Part shown: positions 51,670 through 60,702 of the stretch, one piece after another
How positions within the stretch are numbered: the first letter of the stretch is position 1
Layout: each line of letters begins with the position of its first letter
Source of the DNA: NP936 sp002726085
GTDB taxonomy: Bacteria > Acidobacteriota > Vicinamibacteria > Vicinamibacterales > UBA8438
Length of the DNA: 64,000 nucleotides
Reading direction: 5' to 3'
NCBI GenBank assembly: GCA_036012905.1
Contig: DASCQF010000010.1
Coordinates: 1 to 64,000, forward strand
The notes under the pieces: generated by a model
Database searches by the model: none
The model's input: the letters and a program-made list of their open reading frames with translations, nothing else
Told to the model about the DNA's origin: nothing
Translations under genes and position numbers: made by a program

Positions 51670-53649
51670 TCAGGCGACCGCGGGGGCAGCGAACTGGACG
51701 TTGTAGAGCGCGGCGTAGGCGCCGTTGGCCCGGAGCAGCGCTTCGTGCGTGCCCTGCTCGACGATTTGCCCCGCCTCCATCACCAGAATCAGGTCCGCGT
51801 CGCGGATTGTGGAGAGCCGGTGCGCGATCACAAAACTCGTGCGGTCGGTGCGCAGCGCGGCCATCGCATGCTGCAGCAGCAGCTCCGTGCGGGTGTCGAC
51901 CGAGCTCGTCGCCTCGTCGAGAATCAGCAACGCCGGATCGGCCAGAAACGCGCGCGCGATCGTGATCAGCTGGCGCTCGCCGGCGCTGAGGTTGCCCCCC
52001 GCCTCATCGACCACCGTGTCGTACCCCTCGGGCAGGCTGTGGACGAACCGGTCGACGAATGTGGCCCGCGCGGCTTCGAGGATGTCTGCCTCAGATGCCT
52101 CCGGGCACCCGTAGGCGATGTTGTCGCGAATCGTGCCCTCGAAGAGCCAGGTATCCTGCAGCACCATGCCGATCTCGGCGCGCAGGTCGGCCCGGTGCAT
52201 CTCGGTGATATCGGTGCCGTCCAGCGTAATCCGCCCGGCGTCGACGTCGTAGAACCGCATGATCAGGTTGACCAGCGTGGTCTTGCCCGCCCCGGTCGGG
52301 CCGACGATGGCTACGGTGTGTCCCGGGGCGGCCACGAGCGACAGGTCCGTGATCAGCGGCGCATCAGGTGCGTAGCGGAACGAGATCTCTTCGAACTCAA
52401 CGCAACCACGCTGTTCCACCGGGAGGGCAGCGGCGGCATGCTCGGCGGGCTCCTCTTCGGCATCGAGCAGCTCAAACACCCGTTCCGCCGAGGCCACACC
52501 TGACTGTAGAAGATTGACCATAGAAGCCACCTGCGTCAGCGGCTGGGTGAACTGCCGGGAATATTGGATGAACGCCTGCACCTCACCGAGGCTCATCGCC
52601 CCATTCGCGACCCGGAGCCCGCCAACGACGGCAATCGCCACGTAGTTCAGATTGCCGATGAACATCATCATCGGCATGATCAGGCCCGAGACGAACTGTG
52701 CGCCGAAACTAGCCGTGAACAGCTCCTCGTTCTCGCGGTCGAAGCGCGCCTCGACGTCGCGGCGCCGGCCAAAGACCTTGGTCAGCTCGTGCCCGGTGAA
52801 CGCCTCTTCGACCTGGGCGCTAAGGGTGCCGGTATGCCGCCACTGCGAGACAAACAGCGCTTGAGAGCGCTTCATGACGAGTCCCGCGACCAGCATGCTC
52901 ACAGGAATCGTGACCAGGGCGATCAGCGCCAGCGTCGGCGAGATGAAGAGCATCATCGCCACCACACTCAATACCGTGAGTAGCGAAGTGAGCAGCTGGC
53001 TCATCGTCTGGGACAGACTCTGCGACACGTTGTCGATGTCGTTGGTTACCCGGCTCAGCAGCTCACCTCGCGGCTGGCGGTCGAAGTAGCCGAGCGGGAC
53101 CCGGTTGATCTTCTCTTCGACCTCGGCACGCATCCGGTAGACCGTGCCCTGAACCACATCGTTCACCAGATAGCCCTGCAGCCAGCTCAGCACCGACCCC
53201 ACGACATAGAGCGAGATCACCAGGGCCAGCACCTGGCCCACCGCTCCGAAGTCCACGCCCTGGCCGGGCACGACGTTGTCCATCGCCGCTATCATGTCGG
53301 CCAGCCGGGTGGCGCCGGACGCCCGCATCGACTCGAGAGCCTGCTCGACGCCGACACCGGACGGCAGCTGCTGGCCGAACAGGCCGGCGAAGATCAGGTC
53401 GGTGGCCCGGCCGAGAATCCTGGGCCCGACCGCGAACAGCGCCACGCTGACCACAGCCAGCACCAGGATTGCGCCGACCTTGCCGCGCTCGGGACGCATC
53501 CGAGCCAGCACGCGCCTTGCCGAGGGCCCGAAGGCGATCGATTTCTGGCCGACAATCGGGCCGCTCATCGGCCCACGGCCAGGTCCACCAGCCCGGATCC
53601 GTTCCGTCTGTTTCATTGTGCCGGCCGGGCCCATGCCCTGGGCGCTCAT
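51670..53649 (-). CDS. ABC exporter half-transporter with consensus ATP site (TMD-NBD)
   Basis: 659 residues from ATG 53649, which overlaps the partner's TGA stop (ATGA). N-terminal transmembrane domain with about six helices (VGAILVLAVVSVALFAVG onward), then NBD with Walker A GPTGAGKTT, signature LSAGERQ (degenerate: Ala for Gly), Walker B LLILDEATSSVD with catalytic Glu, and His switch in IAHRL. So this subunit holds the hydrolytic Walker site but an altered signature. It pairs with 53646-55382 as an asymmetric heterodimer of the BmrCD/TM287-288 kind. Exports a lipid, peptide or toxic compound; cargo unknown. Confidence 0.92.
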   Translation of the reverse strand: MSAQGMGPAGTMKQTERIRAGGPGRGPMSGPIVGQKSIAFGPSARRVLARMRPERGKVGAILVLAVVSVALFAVGPRILGRATDLIFAGLFGQQLPSGVGVEQALESMRASGATRLADMIAAMDNVVPGQGVDFGAVGQVLALVISLYVVGSVLSWLQGYLVNDVVQGTVYRMRAEVEEKINRVPLGYFDRQPRGELLSRVTNDIDNVSQSLSQTMSQLLTSLLTVLSVVAMMLFISPTLALIALVTIPVSMLVAGLVMKRSQALFVSQWRHTGTLSAQVEEAFTGHELTKVFGRRRDVEARFDRENEELFTASFGAQFVSGLIMPMMMFIGNLNYVAIAVVGGLRVANGAMSLGEVQAFIQYSRQFTQPLTQVASMVNLLQSGVASAERVFELLDAEEEPAEHAAAALPVEQRGCVEFEEISFRYAPDAPLITDLSLVAAPGHTVAIVGPTGAGKTTLVNLIMRFYDVDAGRITLDGTDITEMHRADLRAEIGMVLQDTWLFEGTIRDNIAYGCPEASEADILEAARATFVDRFVHSLPEGYDTVVDEAGGNLSAGERQLITIARAFLADPALLILDEATSSVDTRTELLLQHAMAALRTDRTSFVIAHRLSTIRDADLILVMEAGQIVEQGTHEALLRANGAYAALYNVQFAAPAVA

Positions 53650-55382
53650 GCCAGCTCCTCGGCGCTGAGCTGCGACTCGACGATCTCCTGGTACGTGCTG
53701 CACGCGGCCAGCAGCTCCTCGTGCCGACCCAGCCCGACCACGTTGCCGTCTTCGAGCACGAGGATCTGGTCCGCGTCGAGGATGGTGGATATTCGTTGCG
53801 CGACGACAACCACGGCGGCCTCGCGGGTGACCGGCTTCAGCGCGTGTCGCAGTCGCCCGTCGGTGGCCAGGTCGAGCGCCGAGAACGAATCGTCGAAGAG
53901 GTAGATTTCGGGGTTGCTGATCAGGGCCCGTGCAATCGCGAGGCGTTGCCGCTGCCCGCCGGAGACGTTCGTGCCGCCCTGGACGATCGTCGCCTCGAGC
54001 CCGTCGGGCATCTCCTCGACGAACGCGCGGGCCTGGGCGATCTCGAGCGCCGCCCACATCTCTTGCTCGGTCGCATCCGGTCGGCCGTAGCGGAGATTGG
54101 AGGCGACGGTGCCAGAGAACAGATAGCCCTGCTGCGGCACCAGTCCGATCTTGCTCCACAGCAGGTCGGGGTCGAGCCGGCGCACGTCCACGCCGTCGAC
54201 ACTGACCTCGCCGCCGGTGACGTCGAAGAGCCGCGGGACCAGACCCAGCAACGTGCTCTTACCGGCACCGGTCGACCCAATGATGGCGGTTGTCTGCCCG
54301 GGCTCTGCCGCGAAGCTGATGCCCCTCAGTACCGGCTCGCTCGCGCCCGGGTAGCTAAACTCCACGCCCGAAAACCGAAGCGTCGCCCGCTCGCCCAGCT
54401 CGGTGACCGGCACCGACGGCGGCACGACGGACGACTCGGTATCGAGCACCTCGACAATTCGGTCGGCGCTGACCGTGGCGCGCGGTACGAGCACCAGCAT
54501 GAAGGTCGCCATCATCACCGCGATCAGGATCTGGATCAGGTAGGCAAGGAAGGCGGTCAGCGAGCCGACCTGCATCAGCCCGGCATCTACCCGCTGTCCG
54601 CCGAACCACAGCACGGCGACACTGGACACGTTCAGAATCAGGATCACCACGGGAAACATCACGGCCATCCAGCGGCCCACCCGCAGGGCAACATCGGTGA
54701 GTGCCCGATTCGCCGTGTCGAAACGGCGGGCCTCGAACGGCTCCCGCACGAACGCCCGGACCACCCGGATACCGGTGATCTGTTCGCGCAGTGTCTTGTT
54801 GACGGCGTCGATGCGCGTCTGCATGGCGCGATAGCTGGGCACCATTCGAGAGATCACCACGCCGAGACTGACGACCAGGGCCGGCACGCTGACGACCAGC
54901 AGCCAGGACAGGCCGACGTCTTCGCGGAGCGCCATGACCACCCCGCCCACCATCATGATCGGTGCCGTGACCATCATCGTGCAGCTGAGCAGGACGAGCA
55001 TCTGGACCTGCTGCACATCGTTGGTCGTGCGCGTGATCAGGGACGGGGCGCCGAAGTGGGTGACCTCACGGCTCGAGAAAGACCCGACCCGGTGGAACAC
55101 CGCCGCGCGCACGTCCCGCCCGAACCCCATGGCGGTGCGTGCCCCGAAATAGACGGCGGCCACGGTGGCGGCAACCTGCACCAGCGCGACCGCCAGCATG
55201 ACCACACCGACGCGCATGATGTAGGACGTGTCGCCCCGTGCGACGCCGCTGTCGATGATGTCGGCGTTCAAACTCGGCAGGAAGAGCGCCGCGATCGTGG
55301 CCGCAAATTGGAGGCCGACTACCCCCAGGAGCCACATGCGATATGGCCGCAGATAGGTGCGGAGCAACCGTAGCAACATCAT
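53646..55382 (-). CDS. ABC exporter half-transporter with degenerate ATP site (TMD-NBD)
   Basis: 578 residues. Six predicted helices (first at about 18-35), then NBD with Walker A GSTGAGKST (369-377), signature VSGGQ (473-477) intact, Walker B IYLFDDS (493-499) with Asp498 in place of catalytic Glu, and Gln529 instead of the switch His (VAQR). The loss of Glu and His together with an intact signature mirrors the degenerate-site subunit of heterodimeric exporters. It is followed by the partner with a 4-base overlap, so they are made together. The upstream side meets a MITE copy. Confidence 0.92.
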   Translation of the reverse strand: MMLLRLLRTYLRPYRMWLLGVVGLQFAATIAALFLPSLNADIIDSGVARGDTSYIMRVGVVMLAVALVQVAATVAAVYFGARTAMGFGRDVRAAVFHRVGSFSSREVTHFGAPSLITRTTNDVQQVQMLVLLSCTMMVTAPIMMVGGVVMALREDVGLSWLLVVSVPALVVSLGVVISRMVPSYRAMQTRIDAVNKTLREQITGIRVVRAFVREPFEARRFDTANRALTDVALRVGRWMAVMFPVVILILNVSSVAVLWFGGQRVDAGLMQVGSLTAFLAYLIQILIAVMMATFMLVLVPRATVSADRIVEVLDTESSVVPPSVPVTELGERATLRFSGVEFSYPGASEPVLRGISFAAEPGQTTAIIGSTGAGKSTLLGLVPRLFDVTGGEVSVDGVDVRRLDPDLLWSKIGLVPQQGYLFSGTVASNLRYGRPDATEQEMWAALEIAQARAFVEEMPDGLEATIVQGGTNVSGGQRQRLAIARALISNPEIYLFDDSFSALDLATDGRLRHALKPVTREAAVVVVAQRISTILDADQILVLEDGNVVGLGRHEELLAACSTYQEIVESQLSAEELA

Positions 55383-55425
55383 CGTCGTAGGGTTTTCCGC
55401 CGGGACGCCACCGCCGAGGCACCAA

Positions 55426-55582
55426 GGGCCAGCGCAAGACTAACTTCCCATTTTCGGCCGCCGATCCATCCCGCCTGGCAGCGTTGCTCGTCGGTCGAAT
55501 ACTGTCCGTATGCTCCCTCCTCGCGCCTGGCCAACCGGGCGCCTCGACGCCCCAAGAGGGGCACTCATTCTTGCGCGGACCC
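55426..55582 (-). mobile_element. MITE-like element, copy 2 (157 bp)
   Basis: Inverted copy of 62459-62615, same length, with imperfect terminal repeats GGGTCCGCGCAAGAAT and, at the other end, a decayed version of it. It lies between the exporter start (55382) and the acyl-CoA dehydrogenase; the TAG stop of the dehydrogenase shares its first G with the element's end. No transposase inside. Flanking triplets differ, so the insertion is older or eroded. A small open frame, MPLLGRRGARLARREEG, is kept in both copies but is probably not a gene. Confidence 0.75.
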
Positions 55583-57354
55583 TAGCCCAGCGCGCCGTTG
55601 CGCGCCACGAGGGCGCGCGCGATGAGGGCGCGAGTCTCGACGAGCCCTACCGGTGTCGGCAGCCATGCGATGACCCGGTCGAGGGCGGCGGTGAGGCGGC
55701 TGTCCTCCAGCAGTGCCGCGAGCACCTCGGTGGACTCCTGCCGCACGCGATCGGCCGCACGGAAGAAGACGAGTCGCGCCAGCGCCGCCTCCAGCGACAG
55801 GTCGGCCTCCGGGCGAGCCCCGGTCAGCTTCAGCACCCGGAGGACCGTGCTTTCGGCACGATAGGTCTCCATGGCGATGTCGGCGAGGCTGCCGAGCAGC
55901 TGCTGCCGGTCCGGGTCGAAGAGCTGTTGGTCATCGACGACACCGGCCCACACCTCGCCGACGACGCAGAGAAAGACCTGCTTGAAGCCACCGAGCTGGG
56001 CCCGCAACGCCGCGAGGCTGTCTCCACGCGGGTCGACCACAGGCGGAGTCAGCCCCGACACGGCATCTCGCAACGGAAGCTGGCCGCCAGCCGCACGTTT
56101 GAGGATGGATTTGGCGATGCTGAGCCGACAGATCTCGCTCGTACCTTCGTAGATACGGGTAATGCGCGAGTCTCGGTACCACCTGGCCGCCGGATACTCT
56201 TCGCTGTAGCCATTGCCGCCATAGACCTGGAGAGCTTCATCGGCAAGGCCGTTATAGGTCTCCGTGCCGATGACCTTCGCCATCGCGCATTCTACCGAGA
56301 ACTCGGCGAGAGTCCGCAGCTTCAAGTCGAGGGAGCTCGCGCCGCCGTCTCCCAGCCCCTCGGTCGCCGTGTACACCAGCCCGGCCGTGCGATAGGCGAC
56401 CGACTCGGCGCCGTAGGCGCCCGCTGCCATCTCGGCCAGCTTCCGCTGGATCAGACCGAAGTCGGCAATCGGGTGTCCGAATTGCCGACGCTCGGTGGCG
56501 TACTGCGTGGTGGTGGCAAGGATCTTCTTGGCGATGCCGGCACAGTTGGCCGCCATCTTCATCCTCCCCAGGTTGAGCGTGCACAGCGCCACCTTGTGGC
56601 CCTTACCGACCTCCCCGAGCAGATTCTCCACCGGGATCGCGACATCGGTGAGCTGTATCGGACAGACCGATGACCCGTGCTGGCCCATGAGCCGCTCGGG
56701 GTCGCCGACGACCACCCCCGGGGTATCGCGCTCGAGCAGAAAGGCGGAAAAGGCGGTGCCGTCTACCTTGGCGAACAGGATGAACAGATCGGCCCATCCG
56801 GCGTTCGTGATCCACTGCTTGGCGCCGTTTACGACAAAGTGCGTGCCCTCCGGATTCAGCACGGCCGCCGTCTTGATGTTCATCGCGTCGGAGCCGGAGC
56901 CGGGCTCGGTCAACGCGAAGGCGGCCATGAGGTCGCCGCTCATGCAGCGCGGCAAATACCGGTCGATCTGGGCCTCGGTGCCGAAGTAGGCGAGGGGCAG
57001 CGTGCCGACACCCTGATGCGCGAACACGGTCGACGCCAGACCGCCGAGATACGAGCGGGCCTCGGCCATGCCGGCGACCGCCAGCAGACCCAACCCGAGA
57101 CCACCGTGCTCCTCGGGCACCTCCGCCATGAAGAGACCAAGGTCGGCGGCCTTCTTGAACAGGGGACGGATGACGTCGATGTTTTTGCGATCGATCTCAT
57201 CGAACCGCGGCGCCACTTCCCGTTCAGCGAACTCCCGGATCGAGCGCAGCAGGAGACGCTCGTCGTCACCCATGTCTTCAGGACAGACGACGTCGTCGGG
57301 CTCAACATCGCCGAGGAGAAAGGCTGCGCCACGCTGTTGCGTCTTCACGGTCAT
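55582..57354 (-). CDS. acyl-CoA dehydrogenase, long form
   Basis: 590 residues, longer than the usual 380 through an extra C-terminal domain as in the VLCAD/ACAD9 group. FAD-dependent oxidation of an acyl-CoA to trans-2-enoyl-CoA in the cytoplasm. Marks: FALTEPGSGSDAMNIKTAA and KQWITNAGWADLF in the middle domain, QYATERRQFGHPIADFGLIQ, and GGNGYSEEYPAARWYRDSRITRIYEGTSEI in the last, where the Glu of YEGT is the usual base. It begins 9 bases after the TRAP large-permease stop, so it is likely the last gene of the dctPQM operon. The 3' end abuts a MITE copy. Confidence 0.93.
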   Translation of the reverse strand: MTVKTQQRGAAFLLGDVEPDDVVCPEDMGDDERLLLRSIREFAEREVAPRFDEIDRKNIDVIRPLFKKAADLGLFMAEVPEEHGGLGLGLLAVAGMAEARSYLGGLASTVFAHQGVGTLPLAYFGTEAQIDRYLPRCMSGDLMAAFALTEPGSGSDAMNIKTAAVLNPEGTHFVVNGAKQWITNAGWADLFILFAKVDGTAFSAFLLERDTPGVVVGDPERLMGQHGSSVCPIQLTDVAIPVENLLGEVGKGHKVALCTLNLGRMKMAANCAGIAKKILATTTQYATERRQFGHPIADFGLIQRKLAEMAAGAYGAESVAYRTAGLVYTATEGLGDGGASSLDLKLRTLAEFSVECAMAKVIGTETYNGLADEALQVYGGNGYSEEYPAARWYRDSRITRIYEGTSEICRLSIAKSILKRAAGGQLPLRDAVSGLTPPVVDPRGDSLAALRAQLGGFKQVFLCVVGEVWAGVVDDQQLFDPDRQQLLGSLADIAMETYRAESTVLRVLKLTGARPEADLSLEAALARLVFFRAADRVRQESTEVLAALLEDSRLTAALDRVIAWLPTPVGLVETRALIARALVARNGALG

Positions 57355-57363
57355 GGTGTGCTC

Positions 57364-58665
57364 CTACCCCATCTGCCCCGGCAGCCACAGGGCGATCTCG
57401 GGAAAGGCGATCAGCAGCGCCAGCACGACCAACTCACCGACCACGAAGGGGAGCACGCCCATGAAGATGTCCCCCATCGGCACCTCGGGTGCCGTGCGCC
57501 GCATGACGAAAACATTCGCGCCGATCGGGGGCGTCACAAGGGCGAGCTCGGCCATGACCACCGCGAAGACCCCAAACCAGACCGGGTCGATGCCCAGCTC
57601 GTCGACGACCGGCATCACGAACGGTATCGTCAGCACCAGCATCCCGAACACGTCCACCATCGCGCCCAGCACCAGGTAGAGCAGCACCAGCAGTACGAGG
57701 AACGGCACCCGCCCCAGCTCCATTCCGACCAGCATCGCCACCAGGTTCTCGGTGATCCCCGTGATCGCCAGGAAGCGAGCCACCAGATATCCGCCGACGA
57801 TGATCGCGAAGATCATCGCGCTGATCAGGGCGGTTTCCTCGGCAGCCCTGCTCATGGCCAGCCTCGTCAGCCGGCGCCGCATCGCCGCGGTCAACAGCAC
57901 GCCCGTGCACCCCACGCCGGCCGCCTCGGTAGGCGTGAAGATGCCCCCGTAGATGCCGCCGATCACGAGAAGGAACAGCCCCAGGATCGGCAGCAGGCCC
58001 ACCGTCGAGGTCCACCGTTCGCGCCACGTCGCCTTCGGACCGGGTGGCCCCAGCGTCGGTGTCACGATGCACCGGACCAGGATGATCGCCGAGAACATCG
58101 CGGCGGTCAGAATGCCCGGCACGATGCCGGCGATAAAGAGCGAGCCGATCGACGTCTCGGTCATCACACCGTAAAAGATAAAGATGAGACTGGGCGGGAT
58201 GAGGATGCCGAGCGTTCCCGACGCGGCGAGCGCGCCGGTGGCCAGGCGAGGATGGTATTTGTAGCGTCGCATCTCGGGCATGACGATCGCGCCCATCGTC
58301 GCCACCGTCGCGATGCTCGAGCCGGTGACCGCGCCAAACGCGCCACAGGCCACCACCGAGGTGATCGCCATGCCTCCCGGCACCCGGCTGATCCAGGTGC
58401 GTACGCCCTGGTAGAGGTCTGAGGCGAGGCCCGTCTGGAAGACGAGCTGCCCCATCAGCACGAAGAGCGGAATGGTGACGAAGACGAAGTTGCGTCCTTC
58501 GTCCCAGGGAATCAGCAGCGTGTGGGCCAGCGCGGGTCCTGGCCCCTCCAGTACCCAGAGCCCGACGGCGCCGGTGACGGCCATGGCGAGCGCGATCGGA
58601 ACCCCCAGAATGAGGAGCACGACCATGGCAGCGATACCGATGAGACCGGCGAGGGTGAGGCTCAC
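57364..58665 (-). CDS. dctM: TRAP transporter large permease subunit (DctM type)
   Basis: 433 residues from GTG 58665, which overlaps the small-subunit TGA (GTGA); this start gives the right length and puts GLIGIAAMVVLLILGVPIALAMAVTG as the first helix. The 12-helix membrane subunit is shown by FVTIPLFVLMGQLVFQTGLA, ASGTLGILIPPSLIFIFYGVMTETSIG and TPIGANVFVM, all typical of DctM. It catalyses sodium-coupled carboxylate import together with DctP and DctQ. Placed directly before the acyl-CoA dehydrogenase. Confidence 0.93.
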   Translation of the reverse strand: MSLTLAGLIGIAAMVVLLILGVPIALAMAVTGAVGLWVLEGPGPALAHTLLIPWDEGRNFVFVTIPLFVLMGQLVFQTGLASDLYQGVRTWISRVPGGMAITSVVACGAFGAVTGSSIATVATMGAIVMPEMRRYKYHPRLATGALAASGTLGILIPPSLIFIFYGVMTETSIGSLFIAGIVPGILTAAMFSAIILVRCIVTPTLGPPGPKATWRERWTSTVGLLPILGLFLLVIGGIYGGIFTPTEAAGVGCTGVLLTAAMRRRLTRLAMSRAAEETALISAMIFAIIVGGYLVARFLAITGITENLVAMLVGMELGRVPFLVLLVLLYLVLGAMVDVFGMLVLTIPFVMPVVDELGIDPVWFGVFAVVMAELALVTPPIGANVFVMRRTAPEVPMGDIFMGVLPFVVGELVVLALLIAFPEIALWLPGQMG

Positions 58666-59303
58666 GAGGCGAGGTCGTCTCCGGGCGTCCGGTCGTCGCG
58701 TTCGGGCGCTGCAGACTCCGCGACGCGCTCGGCACGCTGCTCGTGTATGCGATGGTGCAGCTCGTCCTCCACGCCTGCGGGGTTCGCGAATATGCGCGCG
58801 ACCATCACGAACGCACACACCGACAGGAACCCCATGAACGGCCACAACGGCAGATTGAGGTCCTCACCCGTCTCTCCCGTCCGGATCATGAACGGTACAA
58901 AGCGGGCACCCTGCACCGCCATCAGCCCGAAGACGATGATGCCGGCCACCGACGACAGCACGTCCACGCCCCGTCTCCGCGCACTGGACAGGCGAATGTA
59001 GAAGACCTCCATGCGGATGTGGTACGCGCGGTCCCAGGCGTGCGGCAGCGCACAGAAGATCGTCATCAGGAGGAGGAGGCCGTTGGCGTCGCGGCCCCAT
59101 TGCAGCGGCGCATTGAAGAGGTAGCGGAGGGCCACGTCCAGGGTGACCAGCACGACCAGCGACGGCATCGTCACGTAGAGGGCCAACCGAAATAGCTCGT
59201 AGGATGCCCGCTCTGACCATCGGTCGATGCGGTCCGCTGCCGGGTCGAGCCAGGCCAGCACTCCGTCCATATCCCCCACCGCCCCGTCGTCCCTCTGTGT
59301 CAC
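58662..59303 (-). CDS. dctQ: TRAP transporter small permease subunit (DctQ type)
   Basis: 213 residues from GTG 59303, overlapping the DctP stop (GTGA); ATG 59270, preceded by GGTGGGGG, is a reasonable alternative. Four hydrophobic segments: LFRLALYVTMPSLVVLVTLDVALRYLF, GLLLLMTIFCALPHAW, VLSSVAGIIVFGLMAVQG and FMGFLSVCAFVMVARIFA. WGRDANGLLLLM is the family motif. Unusually long N- and C-terminal tails, the latter highly charged. Works with DctM. Confidence 0.9.
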   Translation of the reverse strand: MTQRDDGAVGDMDGVLAWLDPAADRIDRWSERASYELFRLALYVTMPSLVVLVTLDVALRYLFNAPLQWGRDANGLLLLMTIFCALPHAWDRAYHIRMEVFYIRLSSARRRGVDVLSSVAGIIVFGLMAVQGARFVPFMIRTGETGEDLNLPLWPFMGFLSVCAFVMVARIFANPAGVEDELHHRIHEQRAERVAESAAPERDDRTPGDDLAS

Positions 59304-60442
59304 AACGCGATGATTCCTTGCACCGGGTTTGCCGAGGCGTAGTCCCAGAGCTGCTGGTCCGTCCAGTTTGCGTAGAGGGCGGCGCGCTCCTTTGCCTCGC
59401 GCACGAAAGCGGTGGCCGGCAGCCCCCGCCGCTCATTCTCGTCGATGAAACGCTGCTCCAGTGGCTGGACCGCGTCCACCCACGCCTGGCGCTCGGTGGG
59501 CGTCTGCTCGGTCACCTCGATACCCTCCGCCCTGAGCGTCTCGATGGCGATGTCCAGGTTCTCTCCACCGTAGAAGTTGCGGCTGGCCACCTGCCCGTGC
59601 AGGCGGTAGAGATTGTAGAGCTGGACCCGCAGATCGCCTGGAAGCTCGTCAAAGGTACGCGGGTTCAGACAGAACTGGATGACGGTGTGCGTGAGGCCGA
59701 CCCGCAGATAATGGGTCCCGGTCTCGTACAGGCGATAGGCCACCATGTCGGGCGCGCCCAGCGCCACGCCATCAATGACGCCACGCTGGAAGGCGGTGTA
59801 GGTCTCGGCCGCCGCCAGCACCACCGGAACCGCCCCGACCTGACGGAGAATCTCCGCCATGAGTCCGCCGGTCGAGCGGATCTTTAGCCCACGCATGTCT
59901 GCGGGCTCTCGAACCGGCCGCTTCGACATGATGTCGTAGGCGGTCGTCGAGTCGCAGTGGGCAAGGTAGACACCCATGCGCTCGTACTCGTCCTTCAGAT
60001 ACTCGGGATACAGCTCCTCGGACACGAGCGCGGCCACACCGGAGTTCGCGAAGAGAAACGGCAGTTGAAGGCCATGGGTCAGATGGAAGCTGCCCGGCTG
60101 GTACGTGGCATACCCGTGTGTGTAGTCGGTGACGCCCGAGGCCACCGCCTTGAACCCGTCGAGCGCCCCGTGCAGCAGCGCATCTACGTAGTGCTCCCAG
60201 CGGATGCGCCCTCCGGTCTGCTCGGTGACCATCGCCGACCAGGGCACGAAGACCTTGCTGTAAAGCCCATGGGAGTTGGGCACGTGCGCCGTGTAGCGCA
60301 GCAGCACCGAGTCGCCGGTGTCGCCCCGCTCGCCGCGCACGAAGGGGGCGAGCGCCCCGACGCCGAGGAGGGAGGCCAGGACGCGTCGCCGGCTCCAGAC
60401 CGTTGCGGAATCGTGGGTGGCCACGGTGTTTCCTGGTGGCAT
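59300..60442 (-). CDS. dctP: TRAP transporter substrate-binding protein (DctP type), Tat signal
   Basis: 380 residues from ATG 60442. SRRRVLASLLGVGALAPFV is a Tat signal, so the binding protein is exported folded. DctP marks: HVPNSHGLYSKVFVPWSAMVTEQTGGRIRWEHY, then PADMRGLKIRSTGGLMAEILRQVGAVPVVLAAAETYTAFQRGVIDGV, the core Arg (IRSTGG) that binds a carboxylate. It sits first of four genes (binding protein, DctQ, DctM, acyl-CoA dehydrogenase) joined by overlaps. A carboxylic acid is the expected ligand; which acid is not known. Confidence 0.92.
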   Translation of the reverse strand: MPPGNTVATHDSATVWSRRRVLASLLGVGALAPFVRGERGDTGDSVLLRYTAHVPNSHGLYSKVFVPWSAMVTEQTGGRIRWEHYVDALLHGALDGFKAVASGVTDYTHGYATYQPGSFHLTHGLQLPFLFANSGVAALVSEELYPEYLKDEYERMGVYLAHCDSTTAYDIMSKRPVREPADMRGLKIRSTGGLMAEILRQVGAVPVVLAAAETYTAFQRGVIDGVALGAPDMVAYRLYETGTHYLRVGLTHTVIQFCLNPRTFDELPGDLRVQLYNLYRLHGQVASRNFYGGENLDIAIETLRAEGIEVTEQTPTERQAWVDAVQPLEQRFIDENERRGLPATAFVREAKERAALYANWTDQQLWDYASANPVQGIIAL

Positions 60443-60490
60443 AGAAGTCCAGCTCTGTCTTCTCACTCCTGACTTCTGCTTATCAAGCGA

Positions 60491-60536
60491 ACCGACACAC
60501 CAGGAGGCATGAATCGCAACGATTCAGCCGAGTATA
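60491..60536 (-). promoter_or_regulatory. TATAATCGGCTG-type promoter module for the TRAP operon
   Basis: Minus strand: CTGACA as -35, 16 bases, TATACT (60531-60536), then CGGCTGAATC. The GGCCTGACACC block is shared with 34363. The dctP start is about 89 bases downstream. Confidence 0.65.
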
Positions 60537-60702
60537 CCTGTTCGGAGGCCGGTGTCAGGCCGGACGAGCGCGACTGCGCCGAACGCCGGACCACGCCGAC
60601 AACGGGCAGCCGGGCCGCGTCAGCCTGCAGGGGTCCCCGGCGCATGGTATCGTCGTGCGAAACTGCGACACCTAAAGGATCGCAAAGGGGGGGGACACCC
60701 AT

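Noticed and set aside
53469..55373. Open plus-strand frame of 634 codons
   Set aside because: Antisense to the ABC exporter; composition rich in His, Arg and Gln with no domain.
56677..58422. Open plus-strand frame of 581 codons
   Set aside because: Antisense to acyl-CoA dehydrogenase and DctM; low-complexity His/Gln/Arg composition.
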